A stretch of DNA of 64,000 nt from Ianthella basta. Its lineage: Eukaryota; Porifera; Demospongiae; Verongiida; Ianthellidae. The notes under the pieces were generated by a model. The model saw only the letters and a program-made list of their open reading frames with translations. It was not told the origin of the DNA and did not search any database. The DNA lies in NCBI GenBank assembly GCA_964019415.1, contig OZ025875.1:6161806-6225805 (forward strand). Reading direction: 5' to 3'. Both the position numbers and the translations under genes were made by a program. Shown here in pieces: positions 51,926-63,805 of the stretch. Each line of letters opens with the position of its first letter. The first letter of the stretch is position 1.

Positions 51926-51976
51926 GTGTCGTTGACTGGAGTCTGCAGCAGCTGGAGACAGTGATTTCACGATTTC

Positions 51977-52163
51977 TAGTCCCGATTGACATTTGTGCAT
52001 TGCACTCGATGACGTGAGTGAAGTATTGGAATGATAAGGTCACATGCACGTGCTTTGATCTATATACATGCACGCAGATCAAAGCATGTGCGAGCCTATC
52101 ATTCCAATACTTTAAAATTTACTCAAGTGATTGAGTGCAATGCACAAATGTCAATCGGGATTA
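51977..52163. repeat. 187-bp foldback MITE
   Basis: The arms TAGTCCCGATTGACATTTGT...TATTGGAATGATA and their inverse (TATCATTCCAATAC...GTCAATCGGGATTA) pair over about 80 bp. They are separated by about 20 bp holding GCACG words. It lies just after the break in UGT copy 3. Confidence 0.85.
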
Positions 52164-52748
52164 GACATTGTGAAACAACTGTAATGGTAATTAGAAGTTT
52201 AAATGGCAAAGTAATTGCAAACGTAGTTGATTACCTGGAAGCTGGAATTACCACAACACTCACTGGATGTTTGCCCATGCATAGATTACTATACGGTTTA
52301 CCACAATCTGTTATCGGTTATTCACCTGGTGACGTCATTATGGCGAGGAAGACTGGTATAAAGCAATTTCTGACCATTTAAGGCTGAGAATGGTGGGAAC
52401 GCTTCAGTGCCAAGAGGAAATCGCCTCCACGATAAGAGAACAGACGGTGCGGGGTTAAATAGACTAATACCGATCCTGTGCAACGATTTTCTGAAAATTT
52501 CGTTCCATACCACTGAGTAAACTGTCAATTGCAAATCACGACCAGCGGGTGATTCCAGTCGCCCGCCTTCGCCACATAGCTAACTGAATCTCCTCTTCAC
52601 TTCCGCCAATTGAATTGGGTACAAAGGTGTCGCCAAATGATGTCACTATAGGTCTACGTAATTGCTAACCGCCGCCATCTGGTCGATCGGGACAAACAAT
52701 CAAAATTCGGTCAGGACTACGGATCAGAAAAGTACTGTATTGGTCAAG

Positions 52749-54299
52749 ATGGGGTTGTGGCTTGCGTTCCTGATGGCTATGTTGCCGTCAGTCGTCTCAT
52801 CTTCTACTGTAATTGCCCCCGTGGCTCGTAACCTCTCCGTCTTGATACTGACTCCAGATGCAGCGGGCCACTTCACTCCTCTCCTTGCTATTGGGGAGGC
52901 ACTAATGGAACGAGGGCACAACGTGTCGGTAGCAACAGACTGGAGGTACAAAGGCGCTCAGAGACTGCAACAGTTGTGCTCTGAACGAGGAATGACCTTC
53001 CATCTGTATGGAGATAAAGTGAACACCCGTGAAATTGACGAAGTATTTAGACAGACGGTGGAAGCGGGAGATAATCTGTTCTCTGCATCAGCTGTGTTGA
53101 TTCCTACTCTTGTGAAAATACAGGAGGTTCTCCTCGAAGCCTTAAAAACGGATACTCATCTTTTGAAAGGCATAGATGTGGCTGTGGTAGACTTTACCTT
53201 GCCAGCAGTAACACGATGGCTCAACACCAATACCAATCTCACAGTGATTTCCTACAGCCAGAGTATACCATTTAGTCCCAACAGTATACCATCGTGGTAC
53301 TTTCCAATGCACACTGACGTTTACCCTGCATTTCTGGTTAGACTTCTTCAAACAGTGTTTTCAAGAGTCTTTGATGTTTACTTATTATACCGTAACACTG
53401 CCTTTCCATATCTGCACACTCCTGCGGGTGTGTACAACCCAGAAGTTGCAGGTGTTGCCTTTGGGTTTGATTACTCCCGACCTCTCTACCCAATGATGCA
53501 TTTTGTGGGACCAGTTGTGTCTAAGAGAGAAGAATTACTTCCGAATGACTTACAGGTATGGCTAGACCATCATTCCAAGAGAAGTGTGCTCTACATCAGC
53601 ATGGGTAGTCTGTTTCATATTACGAAGCAGTTGGCAGTGTCTGTAGTGAATGCAGCAATTCGAAGCAACTATGACATTCTTTGGACTATGCAGGATAGTG
53701 ATCGTTATGTTCTCGAAGACATAGATCAGGAATTGCTACACAATGGAAGTATCTTCATATCCAGTTGGCTGCCACAAGCTGCAGTACTTCGCCATCCATC
53801 CATATCTGTAGCCATCTTACACTGTGGGCCAGGTGGTGTGAATGAAGCCCTAATGGCTGGTGTACCAATTATTGGGTCTCCGATCGCTGTAGACCAATTT
53901 GGAAACTGTGCTCGTGTACACCATCAAGGCCTGGGAGTGTGTCTTCATGGTGCAGGGAGCATCACCAGCGATCTCCTCCAGCGTAGCATCAAGGAGATAG
54001 AGAGAGGGTCCTACAGGGAGACTATCCGCAAACTGAACATCATCTTCAAGGAGGCAGGTGGAGTGGAGCGTGCTGCAGACCTCATTGAACACTATCATGA
54101 AGTAGGCTATGACCATCTTGTTCCCTTCTGGGCCAAGCACCATTGGAGCACTGTCCAGTACTACAACCTGGATGTGTATGCTGTCATTGCAGGTGTGCTG
54201 GTGTTGGTGGTCTTCACTCTGTACAAGTGCACTTGCTGTGTGGGCAGAAGAATGTGTTCCAGGCAGCATTCAACAGTCCTAAAGACAAAGAAAGACTGA
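52749..54299 (+). CDS. UDP-glycosyltransferase (UGT), copy 4, intact, intronless
   Basis: 516 residues from ATG 52749 (MGLWLAFLMAMLPSVV signal peptide). The frame is open further upstream, but that stretch is not shared with the paralogues. Catalytic His in TPDAAGHFTP, Asp region VVDFTLPAVTRW, signature WLPQAAVLRHPS / HCGPGGVNEALMAGVP / DQFGNCAR, membrane segment near 474-493 and ER-retrieval tail KTKKD. Compared with copy 2, the stretch of about residues 185-225 (acceptor-binding region) differs strongly (PFSPNSIPSWYFPMHTDV), while both ends are nearly identical. This suggests a different substrate range or exchange between copies. The signature glycine GLGG is GPGG here. Confidence 0.92.
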   Translation: MGLWLAFLMAMLPSVVSSSTVIAPVARNLSVLILTPDAAGHFTPLLAIGEALMERGHNVSVATDWRYKGAQRLQQLCSERGMTFHLYGDKVNTREIDEVFRQTVEAGDNLFSASAVLIPTLVKIQEVLLEALKTDTHLLKGIDVAVVDFTLPAVTRWLNTNTNLTVISYSQSIPFSPNSIPSWYFPMHTDVYPAFLVRLLQTVFSRVFDVYLLYRNTAFPYLHTPAGVYNPEVAGVAFGFDYSRPLYPMMHFVGPVVSKREELLPNDLQVWLDHHSKRSVLYISMGSLFHITKQLAVSVVNAAIRSNYDILWTMQDSDRYVLEDIDQELLHNGSIFISSWLPQAAVLRHPSISVAILHCGPGGVNEALMAGVPIIGSPIAVDQFGNCARVHHQGLGVCLHGAGSITSDLLQRSIKEIERGSYRETIRKLNIIFKEAGGVERAADLIEHYHEVGYDHLVPFWAKHHWSTVQYYNLDVYAVIAGVLVLVVFTLYKCTCCVGRRMCSRQHSTVLKTKKD

Positions 54300-54847
54300 G
54301 CGCTAGCCTTAACAGAAAAGAGCGGTGACAGCTCTTGCTACAGTATATAGTGTGACGTATTTCATGTACTGCTGCTGGAATACTAGCAACACACATGCGG
54401 AAGCCTGACATATTCACAATGCAGTAATGTATAAAAATTATGAAAGTAACAAAATGCTTTCTGGCACTGATTTCCTTAATTGGCATTATAATGTCGTGAA
54501 AGTGCAGGGCCATAGCACCCAGTCCGGCCATGGCCTGACCGGTTTTTGATGCTGGAACAAAAATTCTAAATATTGAAGATATGTATTCTAAACACACTTT
54601 CAAATTGGGAAGGGGGTACTGGCCTAAGGTTAAACAACATTCTAAAAGCAGAGTGGTCTTGTTACAGTGTGGCAGGACTTAGTTTGAACAAGGAATAGCC
54701 AAATACTTAGTCCTCTAACCAACCATAACGGCGGCAGCCATTTTACGGTGTCGCATGACGTTTTTTGACATTTTCTGATGCGTAAAATGGTGTGTTAATC
54801 GATTGCCGTGCAAAATCAGACAGCACATGTACAGTAGCGCGTCAGTC
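54300..54847. other. 3' flank of UGT copy 4
   Basis: The first ~200 bp match the 3' flank of UGT copy 2. Then comes unrelated sequence, 54500-55690, that splits this flank; a block GGCCTGACCGGTT occurs on both sides (54531 and 55659, ending near GCTATGGCCCTGA). No gene seen. Confidence 0.5.
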
Positions 54848-55020
54848 ATGTACAGCGGATTTATGCAACCTTGCAACAGTTCCCACACCATGGGCAGTTG
54901 TTACCTAGGATACGGACTGGTACTGTACTCACCTATTATATATCACCCTGTTCGTATCCTAGGTAACGACTATACCCAGGTATGGGAACTGTTGTAAGGT
55001 TGCATAAATCCGCTGTACAT
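54848..55020. repeat. 173-bp foldback MITE
   Basis: The arms ATGTACAGCGGATTTATGCA ... ACCTAGGATACG and their inverse (CGTATCCTAGGTAAC ... TGCATAAATCCGCTGTACAT) are almost fully complementary. Confidence 0.9.
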
Positions 55021-56502
55021 GGATGTATGCATGCAGCATGGTGGTATATATTTGTACATGGGAACATGTACGTAGCTTGAATGGGCATATGCATGCAATA
55101 GGATAGTCTCCTGTGGCAACCCTTGTTATTGTACATGTACACTTGCACTATAATACGCAGGCGGAGAAACAGGGGATGGTAGCAAGACCGCAAGTGCGGC
55201 AAAATGTAGGCAGATATAGGGATGGTGAAAATGTATTCAAAGTCAGTGCATGTTAATGACCTGAGTTTTGCATCGACCAGCCCTCCTTGTTGCATGGACC
55301 GGCCCTCCTCCTGTTTTTGGAGGAAACATTTTTACACACCCTTTGCATTGATGGTGTCTTCTATTCAAAGGTAGGAGAGATTTGTGCTGCCTAGCATTGG
55401 AGAGACAGCCAAAAAACACTAGATTTTGATTTTTAATGCGCAATCTTCTTATTTCAATGCATTGTATTACCTGTTTCATGGCACTTGATTGCCTTTCCTG
55501 CTGTAAGTGACTGTTGGTAGATGTTACATTTTATCATACTCATTGAAGTGTTGATGGGTCTAGAATTGCTCCAAAAGTGCTCACAGAACATCTAAATTTC
55601 AAAACTTTTCCTGGGGGGCATGCCCCCAGCCCCCCTAGTTTGCGTCACGTCATCTATGGCCTGACCGGTTATTATCTTGGTGCTATGGCCCTGAAGTGGA
55701 TGGCAGATGTTTTTAGGCAAATGCGGTATTGTTGATGAATAAACACCATGCACCAAGGGTGTGCACGTGTACACTCCAAACTGAATGGGCCCATTCTGGT
55801 CTGCCATATTTTTATATATATGACATAGTATATACAGTGCCACAATAATATTATGATGCATATAGTTGAAAATTCCACGTGCACCCAGGTGTATATTATG
55901 TGAATGTGAATACACTGCATTTCAGAGTTCCTTCTATAAGACTCTGCAACATACTCACAGTTGGCTCTTCCTGTTAACATTCTTCAAATCTGCCTCCAAC
56001 TGTCTGTATGGCACACAATCAGAATTTGCTTGAACTCCACTGCCACAATGGACCATCTCCATAAAACGTGTAATTCTGCATACTTTAGCCACACCCCACT
56101 ACAGCTTCTATGGATGCATGCACCTTTTGCACTCACAGTCATGATCAGCCATCATCCTTGAGTCTATCTACTGTCCACCTTCTCATCAATATCAACTGCA
56201 CCCTAGATACTCTACCGCACCACTTCTGATACATCTACCTCCATACCACCTCTGATGCATGCTCAGCAAGTACGTGGTTTAGCATGATCTCAGAATTGCA
56301 ATATGCACATAAACACTATTGCCATTGCATTTTCTTGCACCTACATATTTCACCGCCAACTGATATCACTACACGTAAAGTAATGTCTGGGGTCTTTGTC
56401 CTGTACGAGGATGCTATTACTCCCGAACAAAACACCTGCTGTAATGTTTGTCACAACCGTCCACGCACAGAAACCTTTATCATCTAATCAAGAGATGCGC
56501 AT
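55021..56502. other. Intergenic; dispersed repeat copy 3
   Basis: No gene. From about 55700 the UGT 3' flank resumes, and 55855-56500 is another copy of the repeat at 47930 and 50463. Confidence 0.5.
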
Positions 56503-56681
56503 ACAGCCGATTTCAGAATGGTTGTCCAAAAGGTAAATGGCAAATGGCGTGACATCATAGCAAATGGCAGTACTGTACAATAGGAGTGACGTGTTGGCAA
56601 GCAGTTAAACTAATAGTGACGTCACGCCATTTGATCGTTCTGCCATTTGCCATTTTGGCCAACCGTTCTGAAATCGACTGT
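56503..56681. repeat. 179-bp foldback MITE
   Basis: The arms ACAGCCGATTTCAGAATGGT / TTGTCCAAAAGGTAAATGGC and their inverse (GCCATTTGCCATTTTGGCCA / ACCGTTCTGAAATCGACTGT) are imperfectly complementary. Confidence 0.85.
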
Positions 56682-56714
56682 AGGTACACTAGGCAGTATG
56701 CGTTTTGCAAATTT

Positions 56715-56777
56715 ACCACTTCCGGCCGCCATTTAACAAAATGGTGACCGGAAGTGGTCTGGGAACGAGACTAGGGT
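56715..56777. mobile_element. TAGTCTCG-family foldback fragment
   Basis: CCACTTCCGGCCGCCATTTA pairs with ACCGGAAGTGG, followed by TCTGGGAACGAGACTA. The left terminus is missing. Confidence 0.7.
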
Positions 56778-57130
56778 TCTAGCGCCTAGACACACTCCGC
56801 CCTGGGCGCTTGGAACACAATCTGGGGGATTGTCGGTGTCAGACCATATATAGATAAAGGAAGGAACGCGCGACTAGTCGACTAGAGACAGGAACACCAC
56901 CGCCTATGATTTGCATTATAATGCAATGAATATCATTAAAATAGACACAAAGCAATGATATGCATAACAGATTATGAATATATTAATTCACACATAAAAT
57001 TTAAGGTGACTGTAGGCAAAGAACATGCACAATACAGGATAAGACTAATTGGCAAGTCATAGAGGTGAAAGGGAACGTGAACAGCAGCTGTAAGGTTGAC
57101 CTCTGATGTGGCGGAAAAGCTGTGTAGCAG

Positions 57131-60000
57131 CATGGCAGACCAGCTGTATTCCTGCTCCACCTGTTCAAAGCAGTTCTCCTCGCGCTGGGGTCTTCTTCGA
57201 CACCAGAAAAAGGAACATGGAGTAGAGAGTGAAGGAGGTGTCACATGTCAAGAAGAAAATTGCAACTTTTCTTGCCGCTATGTGAGACAACTGAGAAGCC
57301 ATCTGTCTATAAGGAGCACTCCATCAAGATGGACACCGAACTGAAGAATTTCAGAAGTGAAGTAGGTCTGTCTCATCATAATAACAGCTGCGTAAATCAG
57401 GATTACAGCACACACACTGCCTGTACTCTTAGATGTGTTGTCCTCGGGTGCATGAGTGTGCACCTGCATGCAAAAGAGGAAACAACCAAAGCAGATGATA
57501 ATTAAAGCACATTGCGAACATTGCACTGACTTACAGAGTTTGCTGAGTGGAAGGCTGCTTATGAGGCAGAACATGATGCTATGCTCGTGAAGGCCACTGG
57601 TGACAAAACCACAGATGGGTGCACCACTTCTTACTACCACTGCAATAGATCAGGCCTGTTCCGCCCAAAGGGGACAGGGCAGAGAAGGCTCAAAAGCCAG
57701 GGCTCCTCCAAAATTAACAGCCACTGCACAGCTGCAATCACACTGACAGTGAATCACACCATTCAGTCAGTGAAAGCAGAAGTGTGCCACACACACTATG
57801 CACATGGAACCAGACTAGGCCACATTAGGTTAAGTGAAGAATAGGGTAAAATACCAGGCAAGTTAACTCAAGATGTATAACATTTGACAAAATTCTAGAT
57901 GACATACGCAGCTCAGTTAGTGATGACTTCAAAAGAATACACTTAATCCAAAGAAAGGACATCAACAACATAGAACATGCATTTATTCAAGCTGGAGGGA
58001 GGTCAGAGGCACCATGATGATGCCACCAGTGTTGCAGCATGCATAGGTGGAGGAGATGAGGGGAATGGGAGAGGACAATGTTGTTCTCTCCTATGTAAAC
58101 CTCAAGGTGCCGATGATGACACAACAGGACTGAAAAGAGACGACTTTCTCATTGTCCTGCAGACTCCCATCCAAGCTGAAATGTTCAAGAAATTTGCTGA
58201 GGGCAAAGTTGTTTGTATTGATGCAACACACGGCACTAATGCTTATGACTTTAAGCTAATTACATGCCTGGTGCATCACTAACAAGGAGGATAGAGTTGT
58301 ATTGATTGAGTTTTTGAGTTCTGTACGCACAAGGTGTGGGATGGCGTGCCCGATTGAGGGGCGATTGAGTTCATGTCTGACATGGCCGAGCAATACTACC
58401 TTGCAAGGGTAAGTGCATTTGATGACACACCAAGGAAGCTCCTCTGTACGTGGCATGTGGACAGGGCATGGAGGGGGGGGGGGGGGGGGGGGCTACAGCA
58501 GCAGGTCACGGGAGTGGAGAAGCAAGCTGCTGTCTATAGTAAACTCAGGGTTCTGTTGGAGGAGACGGACCAAGCCAAATTCACCTCCCTCCTTGGCAAG
58601 GTAACTCTGCTCCACATATACCTACAAACATAAGCAAGAATAGCACAGTAAAATGTCATTCACTAATAAATGTAACTGTACGTTCACTTGCAAAACATCT
58701 CAACCAGTTCTTCCAGCTCTGGTTAATGTTTCCACTAATCAAATTGGGACAATAATTCGTTTTTGCATTCAAGGTCCAGAGTGAGCTGATGTCTGATTGC
58801 CAGACACAGCCATTCGGTGAGTACTTCGCGAAGCAGTATGGAGCAAGCACTGAGGAGTGGGCCAGCTGCCACCGTCTAGTGAGCAAAATAAACATCGTGC
58901 TATGATGTATTTAAGAACCTACACGACTCCTACCAACTTTACTTCTACATTATGATCAAGGGTGCAGGTATCAACACTAACATGTTCGTGGAGGCCTTCC
59001 ACAATACGTTGAAGTAGGTTATATGCATGGGAGAGTCAACAGGCGTGTCGACAGGTGCCTGCATCTGCTACTGCATGCGGCTGGCTCGGGACAAGGCATT
59101 TGACCGCCTAGTTAGGCTGGAGAAGGGGAAGACCACCAGCAGGCTTGAGCTCAGTGGCATACATGCCTGACACAAAGCTAGCCTAGAGCTGTCAAGCGGG
59201 TTAGTGGCATATTACGGGCTACCTTTACTGTATTGCAATATACAGGTTGGTCTCAGTGACAGGAACCACAGCATGGGCTGTGAAGTCTGCAGATGGTAGC
59301 CAGGAGTACACAGTCAGCCTTTAGCAGGAGCAGTGCACCCAGGCTGTGCCCTGGAGTGCACCCAGTGCAACATTTGTGTGCACATCTACTCCTGTGCCTG
59401 CTGTGACCACCTCATCCATGGCACCATCTGCAAGCACATCCACCTTGTGGCACAGACTACATCTCCAACATCGGTACTGGTGCAGCCTACTCCTCCCACA
59501 CTTGCTGTGGAGGACAAAGAGCTAGGTAATCCTACAAGCAATCAGGCAGCCATCTATATGCATGCACTAGCCTACTCATTCCAATTGGTGCAGCACAACA
59601 CTGAAGCATTTGAGAGCTTCCTCATACCTGTCATCAAAGACAGTCACTAGAGACTTGTAGTAAGAAGTGCTGCATAGCCACCACACTTGGTTGGTAACTA
59701 AACGCATCCCATGAACCTGCACACACTGCTAACTGCATGCAGGTGCTTAATTCTGCTGCAAAGCAGATTGTCTACTTCGACCCTAAGAAGTGGCCAGCAG
59801 AGAGAGACATTCTGGCCAAAGTGATGGACTGTGGGGTATTTGTTTGCATGGTAAGCTGCTGTAAGACCTGAATGGCTAGATAGAGTCGTGTTGATTCTTT
59901 GTCAATATCGCTAGCCAGGTCACCTCAAATTCTCCTGCCTTTTTCTCAGTATGCAATGTTCTATGCGCTTGAACAAGGGTTCACATTCACTCAAGTAAGT
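57131..60000 (+). mobile_element. Degenerate Mutator-like transposon (C2H2 finger, MULE transposase, SWIM, C48-like end)
   Basis: Successive pieces in shifting frames. At 57131-57360 are two C2H2 fingers (CSTCSKQF..RWGLLRHQKKEH; CQEENCNFSC...LRSHL) from ATG 57131. At 57541-57843 comes FAEWKAAYEAEHDAM, then GQRRLKSQGSSKINSHC and a CHTHY motif. At 57976-58280 is a MULE-like core (VVCIDATHGTNAYDFKLIT). At 58368-58470 are DMAEQYYLARV and KLLCTWHVDRAW. Near 59370-59450 is a SWIM-like CACCDHLIHGTICKHIHLV. At 59757-59990 is a tail resembling Ulp1/C48 peptidases (VMDCGVFVCM, spliced to YAMFYALEQGF). Stops, frameshifts and a G-run (58471-58492) show it is dead. Possible introns remain (GTAAGCTG...TTCTCAG). 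Termini were not found. Confidence 0.65.
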
Positions 60001-60320
60001 TTTGCAGAACTTCAGGGGTTCCTTCTACAGTATACTCAGAATTTTCATATATTTGGAGGAGGACATCCCTCAGATCAGGCAGTGGATGGCGTGGCAAATA
60101 CTTCAATGCCATTTAACTTAAGGACGCAGCACGCTCACATCCCACAAGCAAGAGACCTCCCCTTAGTAACTTACAGTAACTCCCCTTAGTAACTGACAGT
60201 GAACTTCCTTTGCAACTCTACATCTACAGTTCTCTATCCCATGGCCACTGGGCCAGCAGTCTCATGCTACCACGTGTTGCATCCATCTTTTTGTTCAGTA
60301 AATATTTCATGGCTGAAGTC

Positions 60321-61078
60321 CAGGGGGGGTCGGTCAAGGTCACGTGTGTCCGCAAAATGGCCGACGCGGCTGCTCTTTACTGTGTATTTTACCTATACTA
60401 GCTAAGAGCAGACATATTTCGAGAAACACGTCGCATCGCTTGTTTCTTTGCTTCAAAGCACACATTTGGACAAGGGCTATCAGAAAATGGACCCTTCCCC
60501 GCCCTTCCCCTGTATCTAGGTAGGTTTTGCGAGCATTTTCCAACACCGGTGTGCGAGTGTTCGCTGATGCTGGCTACGAGGCAGATGGAGCCTAATCTGG
60601 AGTACTGAGCAAGTGCTGCTGTTGAAGTGACTCCTCAGAAGCTGGTAGCAAGTCCTCATTGATCACTTCAGGACTGCAAGACTGATAGGTTGACTTCTTC
60701 TGCAATGGGAGTGCAATCGGCAGCCACGTCCTTGCAATCGTCTTGGATCTGTACACGATCTGTCACATTCGATAGCAGGGATGCTAGAAATGGCTTAAGC
60801 GTGCTGGCAATCCTCAAGAAACGCTGCGATAACTTGCAAAACTAAATCATGAAAGCGATCAGACAATTAAGCCCAATCCACCGTATGACTCCTTGGCTAC
60901 GAACGTACGGGTCATACCAGGGCGCGAATGCAGTACAAGGCCCTGCCATGGCTCAGGATATGCACATTCGACCTTGGAGCACAGTCAGCCAACATATGGA
61001 GACGCGATTGAAATGTCAGGAATGCAATTATTGAGGTGCTGGTATTGCGCAATCCCAGGACTTGTCCGACCCCCCCTG
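60321..61078. mobile_element. 758-bp element, 9-bp TSD family, copy 3
   Basis: Termini CAGGGGGGGTCGG and CCGACCCCCCCTG. Direct repeats GCTGAAGTC lie at 60312-60320 and 61079-61087. The interior is almost identical to 38052-38810. It lies between the decayed Mutator-like transposon and UGT copy 5. Confidence 0.85.
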
Positions 61079-61254
61079 GCTGAAGTCTATTATTCCTACA
61101 AGGTCCATTTTTATGATATTCATTGCATTATACTGATATTCATAGGCGGTGGTGTTCCTGTCTCTAGTCGCGCGTCAGACTGATGGGGGGTGGGCCAAAT
61201 CTCAGAGTTCTAATTCTCTGATATTGGAGCGACATCAGTGTATCATTGGTCAAA

Positions 61255-62807
61255 ATGGGGCTGTGGCTTGCGTTCCTGATGGCTATGTTGCCGTCAGTCG
61301 TCTCATCTTCTACTGTAATTGCACCCGCGGCTTGTAACCTCTCCGTCTTGATACTGACTCCAGATGCAGCGGGCCACTCCACTCCTCTCCTTGCTATTGG
61401 GGAGGCACTAATGGAACGAGGGCACAACGTGTCGGTAGCAACAGACTGGAGGTACAAAGAAGCTCAGAGACTGCAACAGTTGTGCTCTGAACGAGGAATG
61501 ACCTTCCGTGGTTACGGAGATGAGGTGAATACCCGTGAAAATGACGAAATGCTTAGACAGTTAGTGGAAACGGGAGATAATCTGTTCTCTGCATCAGCTG
61601 TGTTGATTCCTGCTATTGTGAAAACACAGGAGGTTCTCCTCGATGCCTTAAAAACGGATACTCATCTTTTGAACGGCATAGATGTGGCTATGGTAGACTT
61701 TACCTTGCCAGCAGTAACACGATGGCTCAACACCAATACTAATCTCACAGTGATTTCCTACAGCCAGAGTATACCATTTGGTCCCAGCAGTTTACCATCG
61801 TGGTACTTTCCAATGCACACTGACGTTTACCCTGCATTTCTGGTTAGACTTCTTCAAACAGTGTTTTCAAGTGCCTTTGGTGTTTACTTATTATACCATA
61901 ACACTGCCTTTCCGTATCTGCACACTCCTGCGGGTGTGCACAACCCAGAAGTTACAGGTGTTGCCTTCGGGTTTGATTACTCCCGACCTCTCTACCCAAT
62001 GATGCGCATTTTGTGGGACCAGTTGTGTCTAAGAGAGAAGAACCACTTCCGAATGACTTACAGGTATGGCTAGACCATCATTCCATGAGAAGTGTGCTCT
62101 ACATCAGCATGGGTAGTCTGCTTCATATGACGAAGCAGTTGGCAGTGTCTGTAGTGAATGCAGCAATTCGAAGCAACTATGATATTCTTTGGACTATGCA
62201 GGATAGCGATCGTCATGTTATCGATGACATAGATGAGGAATTGCTCCACAATGGAAGTATCTTCATATCCAGTTGGCTGCCACAAGCTGCAGTACTTCAC
62301 CATCCATCCATATCTGTAGCCATCTTACACTGTGGCATAGGTGGTGTGAATGAAGCCCTAATGGCTGGTGTACCAATTATTGGGTCTCCGATCGCTTTGG
62401 ACCAATTTGTGAACTGTGCTCGTGTACACAATCAAGGCCTGGGAGTGTGTCTTCATGGTGCAGGGAACATCACCAGCAATCTCCTTCAGCGTAGCATCAA
62501 GGAGATAGAGAGAGGATCCTACAGGGAGACTATCCGCAAACTGAACATCATCTTCAAGGAGGCAGGTGGAGTGGAGCGTGCTGCAGGCCTCATTAAACAC
62601 TATCATGAAGTAGGCTACGACCATCTTGTTCCCTTCTGGGCCAAGCACCAGTGGAGCACTGTCCAGTACTACAACCTGGATGTGTATGCTGTCATTGCAG
62701 GTGTGCTGGTGTTGGTGATCTTCACTCTGTACAAGTGCACTCGCTGTGTGGGCAGAAGAGTATTCTGTAATGAACATTCTTTGGAACACAAGGCTAAAGA
62801 AGACTGA
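61255..62807 (+). pseudogene. UDP-glycosyltransferase copy 5, frameshifted
   Basis: A UGT frame from ATG 61255 (MGLWLAFLMAMLPSVV) to TGA 62807, intronless. At about 62005 it reads ATGATGCGCATTTTGTGG where the intact copies have ATGATGCATTT.GTGG, that is, two extra bases. The frame is lost after about 250 residues and resumes from GPVVSKREEPLPND. Both halves are otherwise well kept: His in TPDAAGHSTP, signature WLPQAAVLHHPS / HCGIGGVNEALMAGVP / DQFVNCAR, membrane segment, and tail KAKED (KxKxx). The acceptor-binding segment matches copy 4 (PSWYFPMHTDV), whereas the C-terminal 20 residues are unique. This is a recent pseudogene or an assembly error. Confidence 0.85.
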
Positions 62808-63805
62808 ATAACTAGCACAGCCAGTTATGAATTCAAACCTCATGCATTAGTTAACATATAGTCCATAATTGCATGGTTTTGTTTATTTAGTACATGATAA
62901 GGATATACTGTGCATGCATGCATGTTTGGGGGCAAACTTTAGTTTAGCACATTTCATTTATGTTTCATGTACCTCAGTTATAATTGATGCTCTCTATCTA
63001 ACTATAATGTGCAAATATTCCTTGTGCCCATGCAGAGGCCTCTGTATGCCCAGATACTATATATAACTCAGAGTATAGGGACACTCGCTGTATAACACAG
63101 CATTTAAAGTGCATGATCACAATGGCTTTGAGATTGACCCATGGCCAGGCATAGCATTTGTGGCTTGACCCATCTCGTACATTCATTGGTAGTTGGTGCA
63201 TTTACCAATTGCAAAACATGCACCTGTGCATGGTTTTCCTTACGCTCTCATGCATAATCATGATTCATTTACATGCAGGATCACTCATGCATGTCTGTCA
63301 ATTGTTTCCTTATTATTTCAATGACTTGCAATTGTATGCATGATATAATTGGCCTGTAAACATGCAGTATACGTAGTGTTGTGCATGACTTTCACATTGT
63401 CCCTGCTAGTCTCACACGCCAGGCCTAGGCCCTCTTTCCATACACAAAGGGGTCTACAGCTGGTCCTCAAGACTATTGTATAGTTGCTAAATATGTAGCT
63501 TGGTATATTAATATATATGTGCATACATGGTTGTGTATGTGACAATGAAAAGCCCAGTCAATGAGTCAGTCAGGAATTATACCAGCCAAACTTAGCATTA
63601 TATTAGAGACTTCAATCATTTCACTCCTTGAACTGATATCACTACACGTAATGTCTGGGGTCTCTGTCCTGTATGAGGATGCTACCACTCCGGAACAAAA
63701 CACCTGCTGCAATGTATATCACAACCTTCCACGCACAGAAACCTTCGTCTAACAAGGCCTCATAGAGACCATACCCCGTGCACGGAGACTGTGTATAGAC
63801 CTAAC
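62808..63805. other. Intergenic, partial dispersed repeat
   Basis: No gene. 63600-63755 is a partial copy of the UGT-associated repeat (GTCTGGGGTCTCTGTCCTGT, then CCACGCACAGAAACCTTCGT). Confidence 0.5.

Noticed and set aside
52662..52748. 28-residue N-terminal extension of UGT copy 4.
   Set aside because: It has no ATG start, is not shared by the paralogues, and would bury the signal peptide.
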